Positions 11,727-22,100 of a DNA stretch of 64,000 nt are shown piece by piece; position 1 is the stretch's first letter, and each line of letters starts with the position of its first letter. Made by a program: the position numbers and the translations under genes. Origin of the DNA: Kudoa neothunni. Taxonomy: Eukaryota; Cnidaria. Location: assembly GCA_964304625.1 (NCBI GenBank), contig OZ199839.1, positions 5,022,001-5,086,000 of the forward strand. The letters are read 5' to 3'. Under the pieces are notes generated by a model. That model searched no databases and was not told where the DNA came from. It was given only the letters and a program-made list of their open reading frames with translations.

Positions 11727-13720
11727 CAGTAAGGTCTTGGGTCTCGATATTGCGAAGTTCGATATCGATTTAGGGTAGTGAGCAGTTTTTTTTAATTTCT
11801 GCACTCAACATTGTAAAATTTTAGATGTATATACTCTTTTAATTTAATGTGTCACCAAAAAAATAAGAAATAACATTTATTCAACGCAATTTTGGTAAAA
11901 TTCAAGGTCTTGCTATTGGGCAGTAGTTACTTCAAAATTCAATCCGATTAATCCACTAAATTACACATTCGAACTTTCGGTATAGTGAGGTAAGAAAGAA
12001 ATTTTGACTATAACTTGAAATTATTTTACATTATGTTTCAATTAGATCAATCTGAAACTCTAATAAATGACTTTAACGCGCCATAGAATATCATATGTTC
12101 AGTTATTGTGAGTTTTATTCAAATTCGAATAGGTTATCTTTATCTAAATAGAATTTTATCTAATAAATCTGATATAATGAATTCTATTGTTACTTCTGTT
12201 CGCAAAAGGATTATAAATGCAAAGTATGTCCAACTTGAAATTGATTTATATGACCGGGTAATGTCAGAACACCAAAAAAAGAAAAATACTATAGAGTTTT
12301 TGCCCACCGAAAGGACAAAACTTTTTTCTGAGGGTCTTAATCTTCCAAGTAAAATGGGATAGATTTCTACCCCAAGTGAATTTTGCCAACATTATAGCGT
12401 ATTAATGGAACTTAACTCCCTCCAATGTTTGTAATCATTTATCTTTATAAAAGCTTTCAGACAAATAAATTGAAAATTTTTTTTTACCATATACCAAAAA
12501 AGTTAATGTAAAAACACCTTCCAATAAAACTGGGGTAGAAATCTACACTACATTTTCCTTTCATAAAATTATTTAAAATATCGATAAATGTCATTTTTAA
12601 AAATTTACGGAAATTCTATCGAGTAAATAATGAAAAAATAACTTAACACCATGCTTGCAATGCCCTCCCGCATGCGCAACATCGATATAAGAATGTCGTC
12701 CTTTCCTGAATACAACGATAGCTCTTCCTCGATTTGCTTAGTTCTGTGTTATAGAAAGAGTTCAAAAACATATATGATCACTTTTTTATGAAATAAGCCC
12801 TGTTTGTTATCATTTTGTGGTTTTCTGCGCAGTATCATACTGCGTTGTTTAAAATACGATAAATAAATTGGCAGCTGTTATGAAACTCGAATTAAATATT
12901 AAAACTAAAAAACGCACAAACACACCTATAAATACAATCATACTCCAAAGAGACGTAACACCATAAATGCATGCGCAAGCACACAGAATAAACTTTAGTG
13001 ATTGGTCATTTATTCGTAATTTAATCGATGAGTTTCCCTCATATTTTGTCAGTAAATGCTGAAATTTATTTGGAGGGTGTGAATTTTTCAGCTACTTAGA
13101 AGGTTAAAATCACTGGTGTCAGTTAGAGCAAAGGCTAGCTTAAAAATTTCAAGAGCTGCTTTTGCTTTAAAAATTCACTCTCCACAGAGAAGCGCGGAAC
13201 ATTTCTGATAATATTGTTTATGATTAGGTAAACAAATTTTATGAGTTAAAAAGTAGTTATGAAAAAGAAAATATATTCAGTTGCTTTAAGAAAAGTTCTT
13301 TTTTATAAACAATGGACCCAACGAACATATGCAATAAAGAATAATTAGAATGAAATGGAAAAACTCGTCATCGCGTTATAGACTGATTAATTTACAGGAA
13401 AAAAAATCCCCCACGTAAGGTCATTGTTAATTTAATGAAACCCACTGTTTTAAAGGAATTAATAATTTACCTATTAAATACCATGATCAAAAAAATCTCT
13501 ATCAAAAGTTCGCGAAAGAAAGATGAAAGTTCTTATATTGTTGGATCGATTATCTTCACCTTCTTAATTAAATAATAAAAAAAATTAGATAATTTTTTCG
13601 TTAAAACATTCAAATTAATTCTTATGACGCATGCGCGAAACTCAATATTTGGGGGGTGATTCCTTATTGGGTGGTAAAAGTCCAGGCGCCGATTAAGTGT
13701 GCAATATCGAGACCTTACGG
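11727..13720 (+). mobile_element. Decayed pogo-like (Tc1/mariner superfamily) element
   Basis: Left end CAGTAAGGTCT...TCTCGATATTGC and right end, reverse-complemented, CCGTAAGGTCTCGATATTGC form imperfect terminal inverted repeats. The left copy carries a short internal duplication (GGTCTTGGGTCTCG). Both ends abut TA (11725-11726 and 13721-13722), the target site of this superfamily. Inside, 12108-12362 encodes a CENP-B-type HTH. No DDE domain is readable in the remaining 1.3 kb, so the element is degenerate or a deletion derivative. Near-direct 30-bp repeats at about 12345-12373 and 12522-12552 show an internal duplication. Confidence 0.6.
12108..12362 (+). pseudogene. CENP-B/pogo-type HTH remnant of transposase
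   Basis: 84 codons. The segment KYVQLEIDLYDRVMSEHQKK followed by ERTKLFSEGLNLPSKMG matches the CENP-B-type HTH of pogo/Tigger transposases, which reads roughly YPxLExxLYxWVxEQRxxG then xKAxExAxxLxIPxFKAS. The frame stops immediately after the second block and no DDE segment follows in any frame I could read. It is therefore a transposase fragment, not a complete gene. Confidence 0.5.
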
Positions 13721-13722
13721 TA

Positions 13723-14433
13723 AAATGTTATATTTTAGTTTCAAAATTAACAACACCATTAACAAACCATAGTGTGACTTCTGTAAAAATAAAATATGAT
13801 GATTATAAATAAAATTTTTAGAATCTTTAACATTTTTCAAAATTCACTCAGAATATAATAATTGTTGATAAGTATTATAATTTTTCTTCACTTTTTTATT
13901 TCTTTACATATTTAATTTCCAAAGAACCACGAAAAAAAATCCTAAAATACACATATCAACATACATTTTTTTAAATTTTATAAAACAAAAGATTTTTGTA
14001 TTAAATTAAATATCATTATTTTAACCAAAATTAATAATAAATATTTTATCTCATTTAAGCATTAGACGATATATTCATAGGTATTTATCCAAAATTTATT
14101 TAATAATCAAAAAATTTTCTAAATTATTTAGGCGAAAATTAATCTAATCCCTATGTATCAAAAATCCCAAACCTGTATAAACTCAACAAATGTTGTCAAT
14201 ATTTACTATATTCGTAAGATTTAGCATTCGCTTGTATAAAGTGATATCAAGTAACCAAAAATTAATAAGATTAAACAATGCAATACTTAGAAACTAATGT
14301 CGAATCAATATTAAAAGTTAATTTTATATCTTTCAATTAAATATGAAAGTAATTTATTTATTATTAATTTAATAAATACCACAATTAGAATTGGAATAAA
14401 GGAAAAAACGAATAAACTTATATCTTTTCCCAT
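13723..14433. other. AT-rich spacer upstream of PSMB7
   Basis: Very AT-rich with T and A runs. Nothing recognisable until the palindrome at 14434. Confidence 0.4.
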
Positions 14434-14443
14434 ACGCATGCGT
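14434..14443. promoter_or_regulatory. NRF1-like palindrome at PSMB7 start
   Basis: Perfect palindrome ACGCATGCGT, 10 nt before the preferred ATG (14453). The upstream in-frame ATG at 14438 lies inside the palindrome, which argues that it is a regulatory element and that translation begins at 14453. Confidence 0.5.
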
Positions 14444-15509
14444 ATTGATAAAATGGAAAACGCTGGGTTCGATTATTCCAACTGCAAACGCAACAACTGG
14501 CTCGAAAAATCTACCGGCGTTTCCAACCTACCCAAGGCTAAGAAAACCGGAACAACTATTGTTGGAGTTGTTTTTAAAGATGGCGTGGTTTTGGGTGCTG
14601 ACACACGCTCAACAATGGTTCCTATTTGTGATTAAGTCGGTTGATGAAATAAATTGAACATAGGGTTCAATAATTGCTGATAAAAACTGCGAGAAAATTC
14701 ATTACATAGCCCCAAATATTTAGTAGATTGATGAGCTGGGAGCGGTGGTTTATTTGTTTTGTAGTTGCTGTGGAGCTGGAACTGCCGCAGATACTGAAAA
14801 TGTAACCAAAATGATTTCTGCAGAGCTTGAGCTGTTGAGAATGAATGAGAACAGAAGTGTAAGTGGTGGTTTGAATTGATGTCATTGACAACCTGATTTT
14901 AGTCGCGTGTTATAACCGCCCTTAAGTCACTTAAGGATCATTTATTCAAGTGATTGATTTTCGTTCATAACGAATTAACGCATTATTGATCCAGATATCA
15001 AGGACATATTGGAGCTGCTATGATTCTTGGAGGGGTTGATTGTTGTGGGCCTCATCTTTATAGTTGTTCACCGCATGCCCATTCGGACAAACTTCCATAC
15101 ACTACGATGGGATCTGGTTGCTTAGCTTCTATGGCTTTTTTTGAAAAGAACTACAGAGAAGATATGGACGAAGAACAAGCGTGTAGATTTGTTATTGATG
15201 GTATCACTGCTGGTATCGAAAATGATTTGGTAATTTATTCTCCGCTTGTGTCTGTTTGATGTTGACTGTTTTTAACTCTTCTTTTAGGGTTCCGGTAGCA
15301 ATGTTGATTTGTGTGTTATAAAATCTAGCGGAGTTCGATTCCTAAGGAACCACGAAATTGTCGGTTATAGAAGAGACCAATTCAATTACGAGTTCGTAGA
15401 AGGAACTACCGCGGTGTCTAAGAAATCTGTTTACCCTCACATCGAGGTTGATATTGTTGCAACCAGTTCCACTGTCTATCAGGAATATGCCGAAGTTGCT
15501 ATGGAATAA
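14438..15509 (+). CDS. PSMB7: Proteasome subunit beta type-7 (beta2)
   Basis: Trypsin-like catalytic beta subunit of the 20S proteasome. Six exons: 14438/14453-14617, 14664-14722, 14765-14858, 14903-14949, 14995-15229, 15288-15509, with introns of 42-58 nt. After the propeptide ([13 protein letters not shown]) the mature N-terminus is the Thr of [13 protein letters not shown]. The catalytic partners Asp17 (GADTR) and Lys33 ([10 protein letters not shown]) are present, as are [11 protein letters not shown] and [33 protein letters not shown]. The C-terminal extension [10 protein letters not shown]...VDIVATSS matches the beta2 tail that wraps beta3. The first candidate ATG (14438) adds [16 protein letters not shown] from 14453 agrees better with the family. 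Complete and well conserved. Confidence 0.93.
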
Positions 15510-16064
15510 ACTCGATTTTCTTATTATATAAACCTATCACACTATTTCGATTGTAGTGGTTTCTGTGTAGTGTTTAAATAAATGTTTTTCATTTGAAAAA
15601 TTCACACTTTTCTAAGTTAACAACAATCTAAGCTGACCAAAGAGTTCCTCATAGTCGCTTTGTTTATTTGTTTAATTTTCTTGGAATGACGCGTAGGCGG
15701 ATAATTAACTTTTTATAAGTACATCAAGCGACTTCTGTGTTTAAATTCCATCATTTTACACAACTTAGGTTTGCTACTATAAATGTTATGATTTTTTTTC
15801 TATTTATCTTTATAGTTTGCTATTGTACTAATCTGTTTGTAATTAACAATTTGGATTTAATATAGTCCAAAGTATTAGTTTTGATGTTTTTGTACATTAT
15901 TTAACCTTATTAAGTCATGAGAATGTAATAATTTTTATTTCCCTCATGCCTGCGACTGTTGCAAACCGACCTTTATTTTGTTACACTGTTTGTTAGAAAC
16001 CGAGTAACTAGTTTCACTAATCGGACCGCTAACAACATCCTACGCTTTGCTAATTTCTGACAGC
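15510..16064. other. AT-rich spacer
   Basis: Between PSMB7 and the secreted orphan. A candidate polyadenylation signal AATAAA lies near 15580. No other gene seen. Confidence 0.4.
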
Positions 16065-16570
16065 ATGAGATTCACTCTCTTACTATTCTGCTTAGTTTCT
16101 GTTGCTTCTAATGCTCCTGTTCCAAATCAAAGTATTTATAATGACTTATTTATCGCACCCTGTAATTCCCCACAGACGTTGTTAATATTCACCGGGTATC
16201 TGGTGCACCCATTACTGTGGACGCTGATAAGAAGTTCTGTTTCTCATGGAACTTCAATATTGATCCTGAAAAAGTTATGCTTGTTGGAATTCAAGCATCT
16301 AAAGATGACAAAACTTACGAAATTGCAAACAAAATATTACTTAAAAATGAATTCTCAATCATCGATGAAACGATGCAAAAATATGGAATTAAACTAAATA
16401 ACACCATTTTTTGCATTGAAGCTATGCCTAAACATTTGGATGGATACACTTTGGAACTCTTCATTAACTATAATCCTCCAAATCAAGGATTACCCAAACT
16501 AGAACTATTTCCAATAGGAGAAATAAAAATAAGTAACTTATACACAAATATGATAATTAAATATTCTTAA
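16065..16570 (+). CDS. Secreted orphan protein, about 153 aa
   Basis: Two exons. Exon 1 (16065-16131) begins MRFTLLLFCLVSVASNAPVP, a classic signal peptide with likely cleavage after SNA. A 44-nt intron (16132-16175, GTATTT...CCACAG) joins in phase to NVVNIHRVSGAPITVDADKK. The mature part is about 135 residues with two or three cysteines (FCFSW, FCIEA), mixed strands and helices, and NYNPPNQGLPKLELFPIGEI near the end. It has a possible N-glycosylation site (NNT in KLNNTIF). No membrane segment follows the signal, so it should enter the secretory pathway. Function and family not recognised. Confidence 0.65.
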
Positions 16571-16589
16571 TTATTATTTAGTGACAACT

Positions 16590-16982
16590 ATGGGCTCAAC
16601 TGATAGAAAGAAAGGTAAGAATGTTATGAAATAAATAGCTTAATTCAAATTAAGGCACTCTACTAATGGTCCCTCTAACAGTATTAGGAGTAATAGCACT
16701 CCTGTCCGTAATAGTGATCATGTAGTTAAAAAGAATGTGAGATTTCAATTATAATATAAAATCTAGAGTTTGGCAAATAAAAAGTTATCAATCAGTTCAA
16801 AAAAGCGCGATGCTTTTGACCGACTTGAATGAGGATGAGGAAAAGAAAAAGAAATCATCTTATGTAGCAGATTATTAATTAAACAATTAAATATATGTAA
16901 TTAGGTGGTATTGGCACAAAAAATCCTGGGACCGGATGAGATTGATGAGAGCGGATTACCGAAGAAATCAAATTGGATTTGA
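16590..16982 (+). CDS. Small single-pass membrane protein, 88 aa
   Basis: Four tiny exons (16590-16614, 16655-16721, 16767-16863, 16905-16982) join in phase across 40-45-nt GT-AG introns. The product starts MGSTDRKKG and runs into a continuous hydrophobic helix (TLLMVPLTVLGVIALLSVIV, about residues 10-31). Then VWQIKSYQSVQKSAMLLTDL, an acidic-basic linker NEDEEKKKKSSY, and a tail VVLAQKILGPDEIDESGLPK KSNWI. Topology would be one transmembrane helix with a cytosolic charged tail, in the size range of SMIM-type microproteins. The preceding secreted gene ends only 20 nt upstream on the same strand. Family not recognised. No exon exceeds 100 nt, so the gene would be easily missed. Confidence 0.6.
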
Positions 16983-17195
16983 CGACAGTTGTTCAATTCA
17001 AAAGCTGTTTTATAACCAATTCAAATTATAAATATATATTCTATTTAATTATATGAATGTTCAGCGCACTTATATATATCATTATTACAAACAAAAAATT
17101 AGATTCTCATAAACATCATTAATTATCGTGCATAATCGATACACTTCGCAATTCCCTGTGAAGCAAAGTTTGGTTTAAATTTGGTTCGGAGAATT

Positions 17196-19022
17196 ATGCC
17201 AGATAAATTAACTATGCTTGTTTTGGGTGGGTTGTCTGCGGGTGCAATTTTATCAGTTGGAACGTTTGTGTATTGTCAACTACGTCGACCGAAAATTGAC
17301 CCAAAAATGATGATGGTTGATAAAAAGCGATATTTAGGCATGATAAATATGATTATTTTACTCTAAATTGTTGAATTAGATCTAATAGAATCGCTGAGTG
17401 TAACAAAAGGAGAATTGGAACTGGTTATGAAAAATATGGTCGCTAATGGTAACGTATTAGTAAAATATGTGGCTTACTAAGGGAAACGTAGGCAGCACTG
17501 ATTATTTGTACAATGAGGCGTTGTATAATGCCCTCAAAAATTCACTCAAAAATTTACAGCGTTTTGCGTTATTTTCCGACCAATTGTAATTTGTATTCGA
17601 CGTCTTTAAAGTAATTAATATTGAGTAGAACATCAGATGCTGAGGATTTCGGAACTCCTCCCTCAGGCTCAGTAGAAGGTGTCATTCGTGAAGAATATGG
17701 TGGTTTGGTTTCCGATGTATGTGGCGCTATTCACAATGTTCTAATTTACCATTTATTTAAGTCTTTCTGGGTTATTTCCAATGACGGTTTCCACAACAAA
17801 GAGTTTTACGAATTGTGGAGATTTCACATGGAAAGAAATAGGTATCTTAATCAATTTCTACGTATTTATTATTAGTTTTGTAGAAAATTGGATTATTATG
17901 TGAACTGTGCCATCGAATATGGTCAAAATCCGATTAGAATACGAACTGTTAGGTACTTTCTTAACTTTTTAAAAATAATTGGATTTCTTTCTTTTATTTT
18001 AAATTTTCTAGATATTTTTTATGCATGTGCAAATTATAAATTTTAAATGACAAAAATTCTTTTTATTAACTATATATATATAAGATATTTTAGCGCTATA
18101 AAAAACAACGAGAGTTAATTTGTAACAAAATGAAAAATTAATTTTAATACATTTCTAATAGAACGTCGATGCTCCACTTAAACGATGATGTCGACTACGT
18201 TATAAAAGTGATAGCAATGCGAGGAGCCTTCAATCTGTTGAATGACAATCTTTCGAATGTGAACTGGTTTATTGAAACGTTAAGGAATTGTTTTGTTGAA
18301 ATATTGGAAATTGCCAAAAAAGTATATTCTCTTATTGATTGATAAAGTTTGAAATTAATTCCATTTTTACAGCCAACCGCTCAGTTTGATTTTGCACTTG
18401 AGGATTTGGTATCGTTTGCTATGGATTCCAAAAACGGCAAACAAATCGAGGAAGAATTGATCGAGGCACATATCGGCGATTTTAACGTTTACGACGTGGT
18501 TGTGGACTTTATGATACTGGATTCGCTTGCTGACCTCGACTGTTTACCTACTCCTATTTTGTCAGTGACCAAAAGTCGCTTTATAACTCGTTCACTCCGT
18601 GAAAATGTAATTTACTTAAATACTATTCTTAGTTGATTGTGAATAGGCATTTTGTACCTTGGTTTGGTCATACATACAAAGCAAAGCTAAAAAACTCAAA
18701 GTGCTCAATTGAAAAATAAAAAATTTGTAAAATGCTAAAATTTTAGAGCCCTAATGGTTTCCTAGCTAAATATTACAATTTGTGCCATACAATCAGCCCC
18801 GTGCTTGCATGGGGATTCCTCGGAGACAGTGGCTCTCTTAATAATGCATGCAATTGTTTCAAGAACAGTATAATGAAGTTTATTGTGAAGATATTTGACG
18901 AAAACAAAGTTCTGTATGAGAATAAGTTCGATTTGGCTGACGATATTTTAAAATCGGCCAAGAAAACTCATAGAGAGCTAGCCGCACAATTCAAAGCTTT
19001 AAAAGAAGCCGCTGAGAACTGA
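17196..19022 (+). CDS. MIGA: Mitoguardin (MIGA/FAM73)
   Basis: Outer-mitochondrial-membrane protein that promotes mitochondrial fusion and, in animals, binds VAP and transfers lipids at ER contacts. The N-terminus MPDKLTMLVLGGLSAGAILS is a membrane anchor followed by basic RRPK. Middle exons read SLSVTKGELELVMKNMVANG, STDYLYNEALYNALK (matching the YMxGMELFEEAL region) and IREEYGGLVSDV. The C-terminal domain is well conserved: QFDFALEDLVSFAMD, VYDVVVDFMILDSLADLD, SPNGFLAKYYNLCHTISPVL, AWGFLGDSG and DLADDILKSAK, in the order of vertebrate MIGA1/2. About eight exons; total about 400 aa versus about 600 in vertebrates, mainly through loss of low-complexity linkers. One intron (about 17337-17378) appears to be GC-AG. 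The start at 17196 is the first ATG before the anchor. Confidence 0.85.
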
Positions 19023-19164
19023 TTTGCACGTAATCCTGTATTTATTATTTTGTAAATGAGAAAATTGCTTTATTTTAAATTGGCTGTTTTTTCTCTGCAC
19101 AAAAAATCGCGATTATTATAAATAATTGTTGGTTACAACGTAACCGCATTAAAAGTTTAAATTG

Positions 19165-22100
19165 TTAAAAAAAATCGGAAGTATCCTTGTCAAAAAGACT
19201 GTGCAGATTGATAGTGCCATCGGTTCCCGCGGAAATCACAGTAGCCGAATCGATTAGCAATGCTGTCACGGTTTCCTTGGAATCTTTTCCGGAATGAGTA
19301 AACTCGGTTATGAGAATAAGATCGAAATGTGTGATTCTCCAAATCTAAACAAAAATAATTAGAATATCGATAAAAAATAAATTAATAAAACTTTTATTAT
19401 ATTATCAACAGAAGCTGTAGCAACCAAGTCGCCATCAACCGAAATCAACCTAACAGGACCTTTATGTGCGTTTTGAGCGGTAAAGTAGACGGATTTTGAT
19501 TGTAAATCGAATAAATCTATTTATGATTAACCAAAAATGATAAATACACGATAGATACATAAATTTCCACTTTTCCCACCAATAATAATACATTGATCAA
19601 GGTAATAGTAGTAAATACGCGAATATTCTATTTCTTCGATCTTCGAATCTAAAAATATTTGAGTAATTTAAGAAAAATTAGTAAATAAAAATATTAGTTT
19701 GAAAAAATTAGAATTAACTAGAGAATTTTGTAACTTTAGTCTGGGTTTTAAATTGTTGATCTAATTTGCTAAATCGAAATTTCTTAATGGCGTGAGCATA
19801 TCCATTTTGTTAATTCTCGAACTTTCTTTAATTAGTGCGGAATTTAAGATAAGAACAAGATGTATGTAGTTCGCTTTGGTTATAAAACAAAAATTAACAA
19901 GTATAAAAAATGGACAAAATATATATTTGTAGACATGCGCGAAAATAAATTAAAATTTCAAGGTTTTAAAGAAGAGAGCTAATGTAATTAATGAAAAAAA
20001 TATCCTTTCCTTGTAAAAATTATTAAATGGATTTTTAATACCTAAATTCTATTCATAGAGCAAGATAAAAAAGGTTAATACTATTCGATCGTCAGAACGG
20101 AACAAAGAGTGTCAAGTAACTAGTTTACGTACTTTTCCCCCAATTTCGAAGGAATAAGTAAGTGTTGATTATTGTAGTTGAAAATTAGTTTCACAAGATA
20201 TGATTTAATTAAAATAAATAAAGCTTTCAAATATTTAGAAATATTAACATAAAATACCCCTAAAAGCCAAAAAATATAATTTCATAAATATATTAATACA
20301 TTTTTAGCGTAGATTATATAAGTATAAACGGAAATAACTTGATTTTTTCAGGCCAGGTGCTTTTTTAATTCGTAACAGGTATACTGATCAAATTTTAATA
20401 TTTTAATTAAAACATTTGCTTAAAAATAACCGATAAAAATCGTCTCACGCACATTATAATCCAGGTAGGCAATTTAAAAAATGAAAATTGTATAATTTTT
20501 AATTAAAATATTTTGATTCACTGTGGTATGCGCGCGCTTACACATAAATAATTAAAAAATAATGTCATAAGTTTTCATAAAGGCAATGTTAATTCACAAC
20601 TAAATTTTTATTTAGAAATTCAACCTAAATATGCAAACACAATTATTTTTAAAAGATTAAGATGTTTAAAAATAGATATCATTTACTCATAATTGATTTA
20701 TGATAGAGTTAAAAACAATACATAAAATTAAGTTTAATTTTTCTATAAATTATGTGGAAGTTATAAATATGAGAATATTTCTTTCAAAGTTATTTCTTAT
20801 GTCTCGCCAACTTAGATTTAAGTATGCACGCGCGGCATTATTTTTAACCCTCATAACCATAATTATTATAACTGGTTTACATGAAAAATTAATTCAATTT
20901 AAATAATAGAAAGTTTTTTCAGAAGATTAAATTTCCCCAGCAATGAATATTGATTTTTGTAAAAAACAAAATAGAACTCACTTGAAATATTGGAAAGATT
21001 TGTTGGCATTAAAGTATCCCAAATGGACATCGTGCTATAATTTATTAGAAAAACAAGAATGCAAATTAAAAATTACAGCGGTTCATCAGAGCCGCTTGAG
21101 GAATCTCCAAGAGTAACTAACAAAGAAGCACTCTGGAGAAAAGAGAAATCTACGCCCTTTTTAGAATGACATTGAAACACCTGCATAATAAAACCACTTA
21201 ATGAGATCAACTCCAACAAAATAAATCACCGTAAAAGGTTTTAACATTTGAAAATTATCGAAAAGATATAACGACAACCTTCCAGTATCATCAAGAACTC
21301 CAAACTAGGAGGCATCAACTAAGAACAAATAGTTGATATAGCTGAATTACCTTATGACCAGAAGCGGTAAATTTCAGCTGCACTATTCTTTCCGTTCCTT
21401 CCCAAAGTTTAAATTTCTCCAGTGTACAAGGCATTCCGAATTGTTGTAGAAACAATGTACATCGACCAACCAAACAAAAATCTGTAAAATATCAAGCTAA
21501 GAAAGCCAAAAGATTAAATATAGATACAATAAAACTCTGCAGGATGAGATACCAATGCTCGAACGTTATCTGAATAACCTTTGGTGATCTTAAAGTACAA
21601 ATTGTAAAACAGTTTCATCATGAAAACAAACAAATTCACTTCATGCTTAAGAACCACTGTCATTGTCGAATGATCCATTAGCGTGATTGAATTATTTTCT
21701 ACAAAATCTTTCACATGACAATAATTCGAAGATTTTGGCGAGTTTGAAAATGGTGACATCTACAATTTTACCAACAAAAATTAATTATAGATACATATTT
21801 CGCTCAGTCACTTTATTTTGCCCATTATAAGGACAAGGGGTGGGATTGTTTTGGTCAAAGATTGTGTTGGTGGAAAATTGCAATTTAAGTTCAATAATCT
21901 CATTACCAGTTGCGACGGCAAATATAAATTTATTCAACTAGAATAAAGATATAAAACTTTACTAATTAGTAATTTTAAGAAGGCAAGATACAGAGTTAAC
22001 ACAGAATCCAACTATAGATTCTTTCACAGAATAGATCCGACACATGGTAGAATCGGCGGGTTCCAAGGGTGGGTTTTCGACGTTGTTATCTACAACTGGG

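Noticed and set aside
16162-16175. A 14-nt GT...AG segment that would restore frame in the secreted orphan
   Set aside because: A 44-nt intron from 16132 to the same acceptor has a better donor (GTATTT), the usual size, and also keeps the frame.
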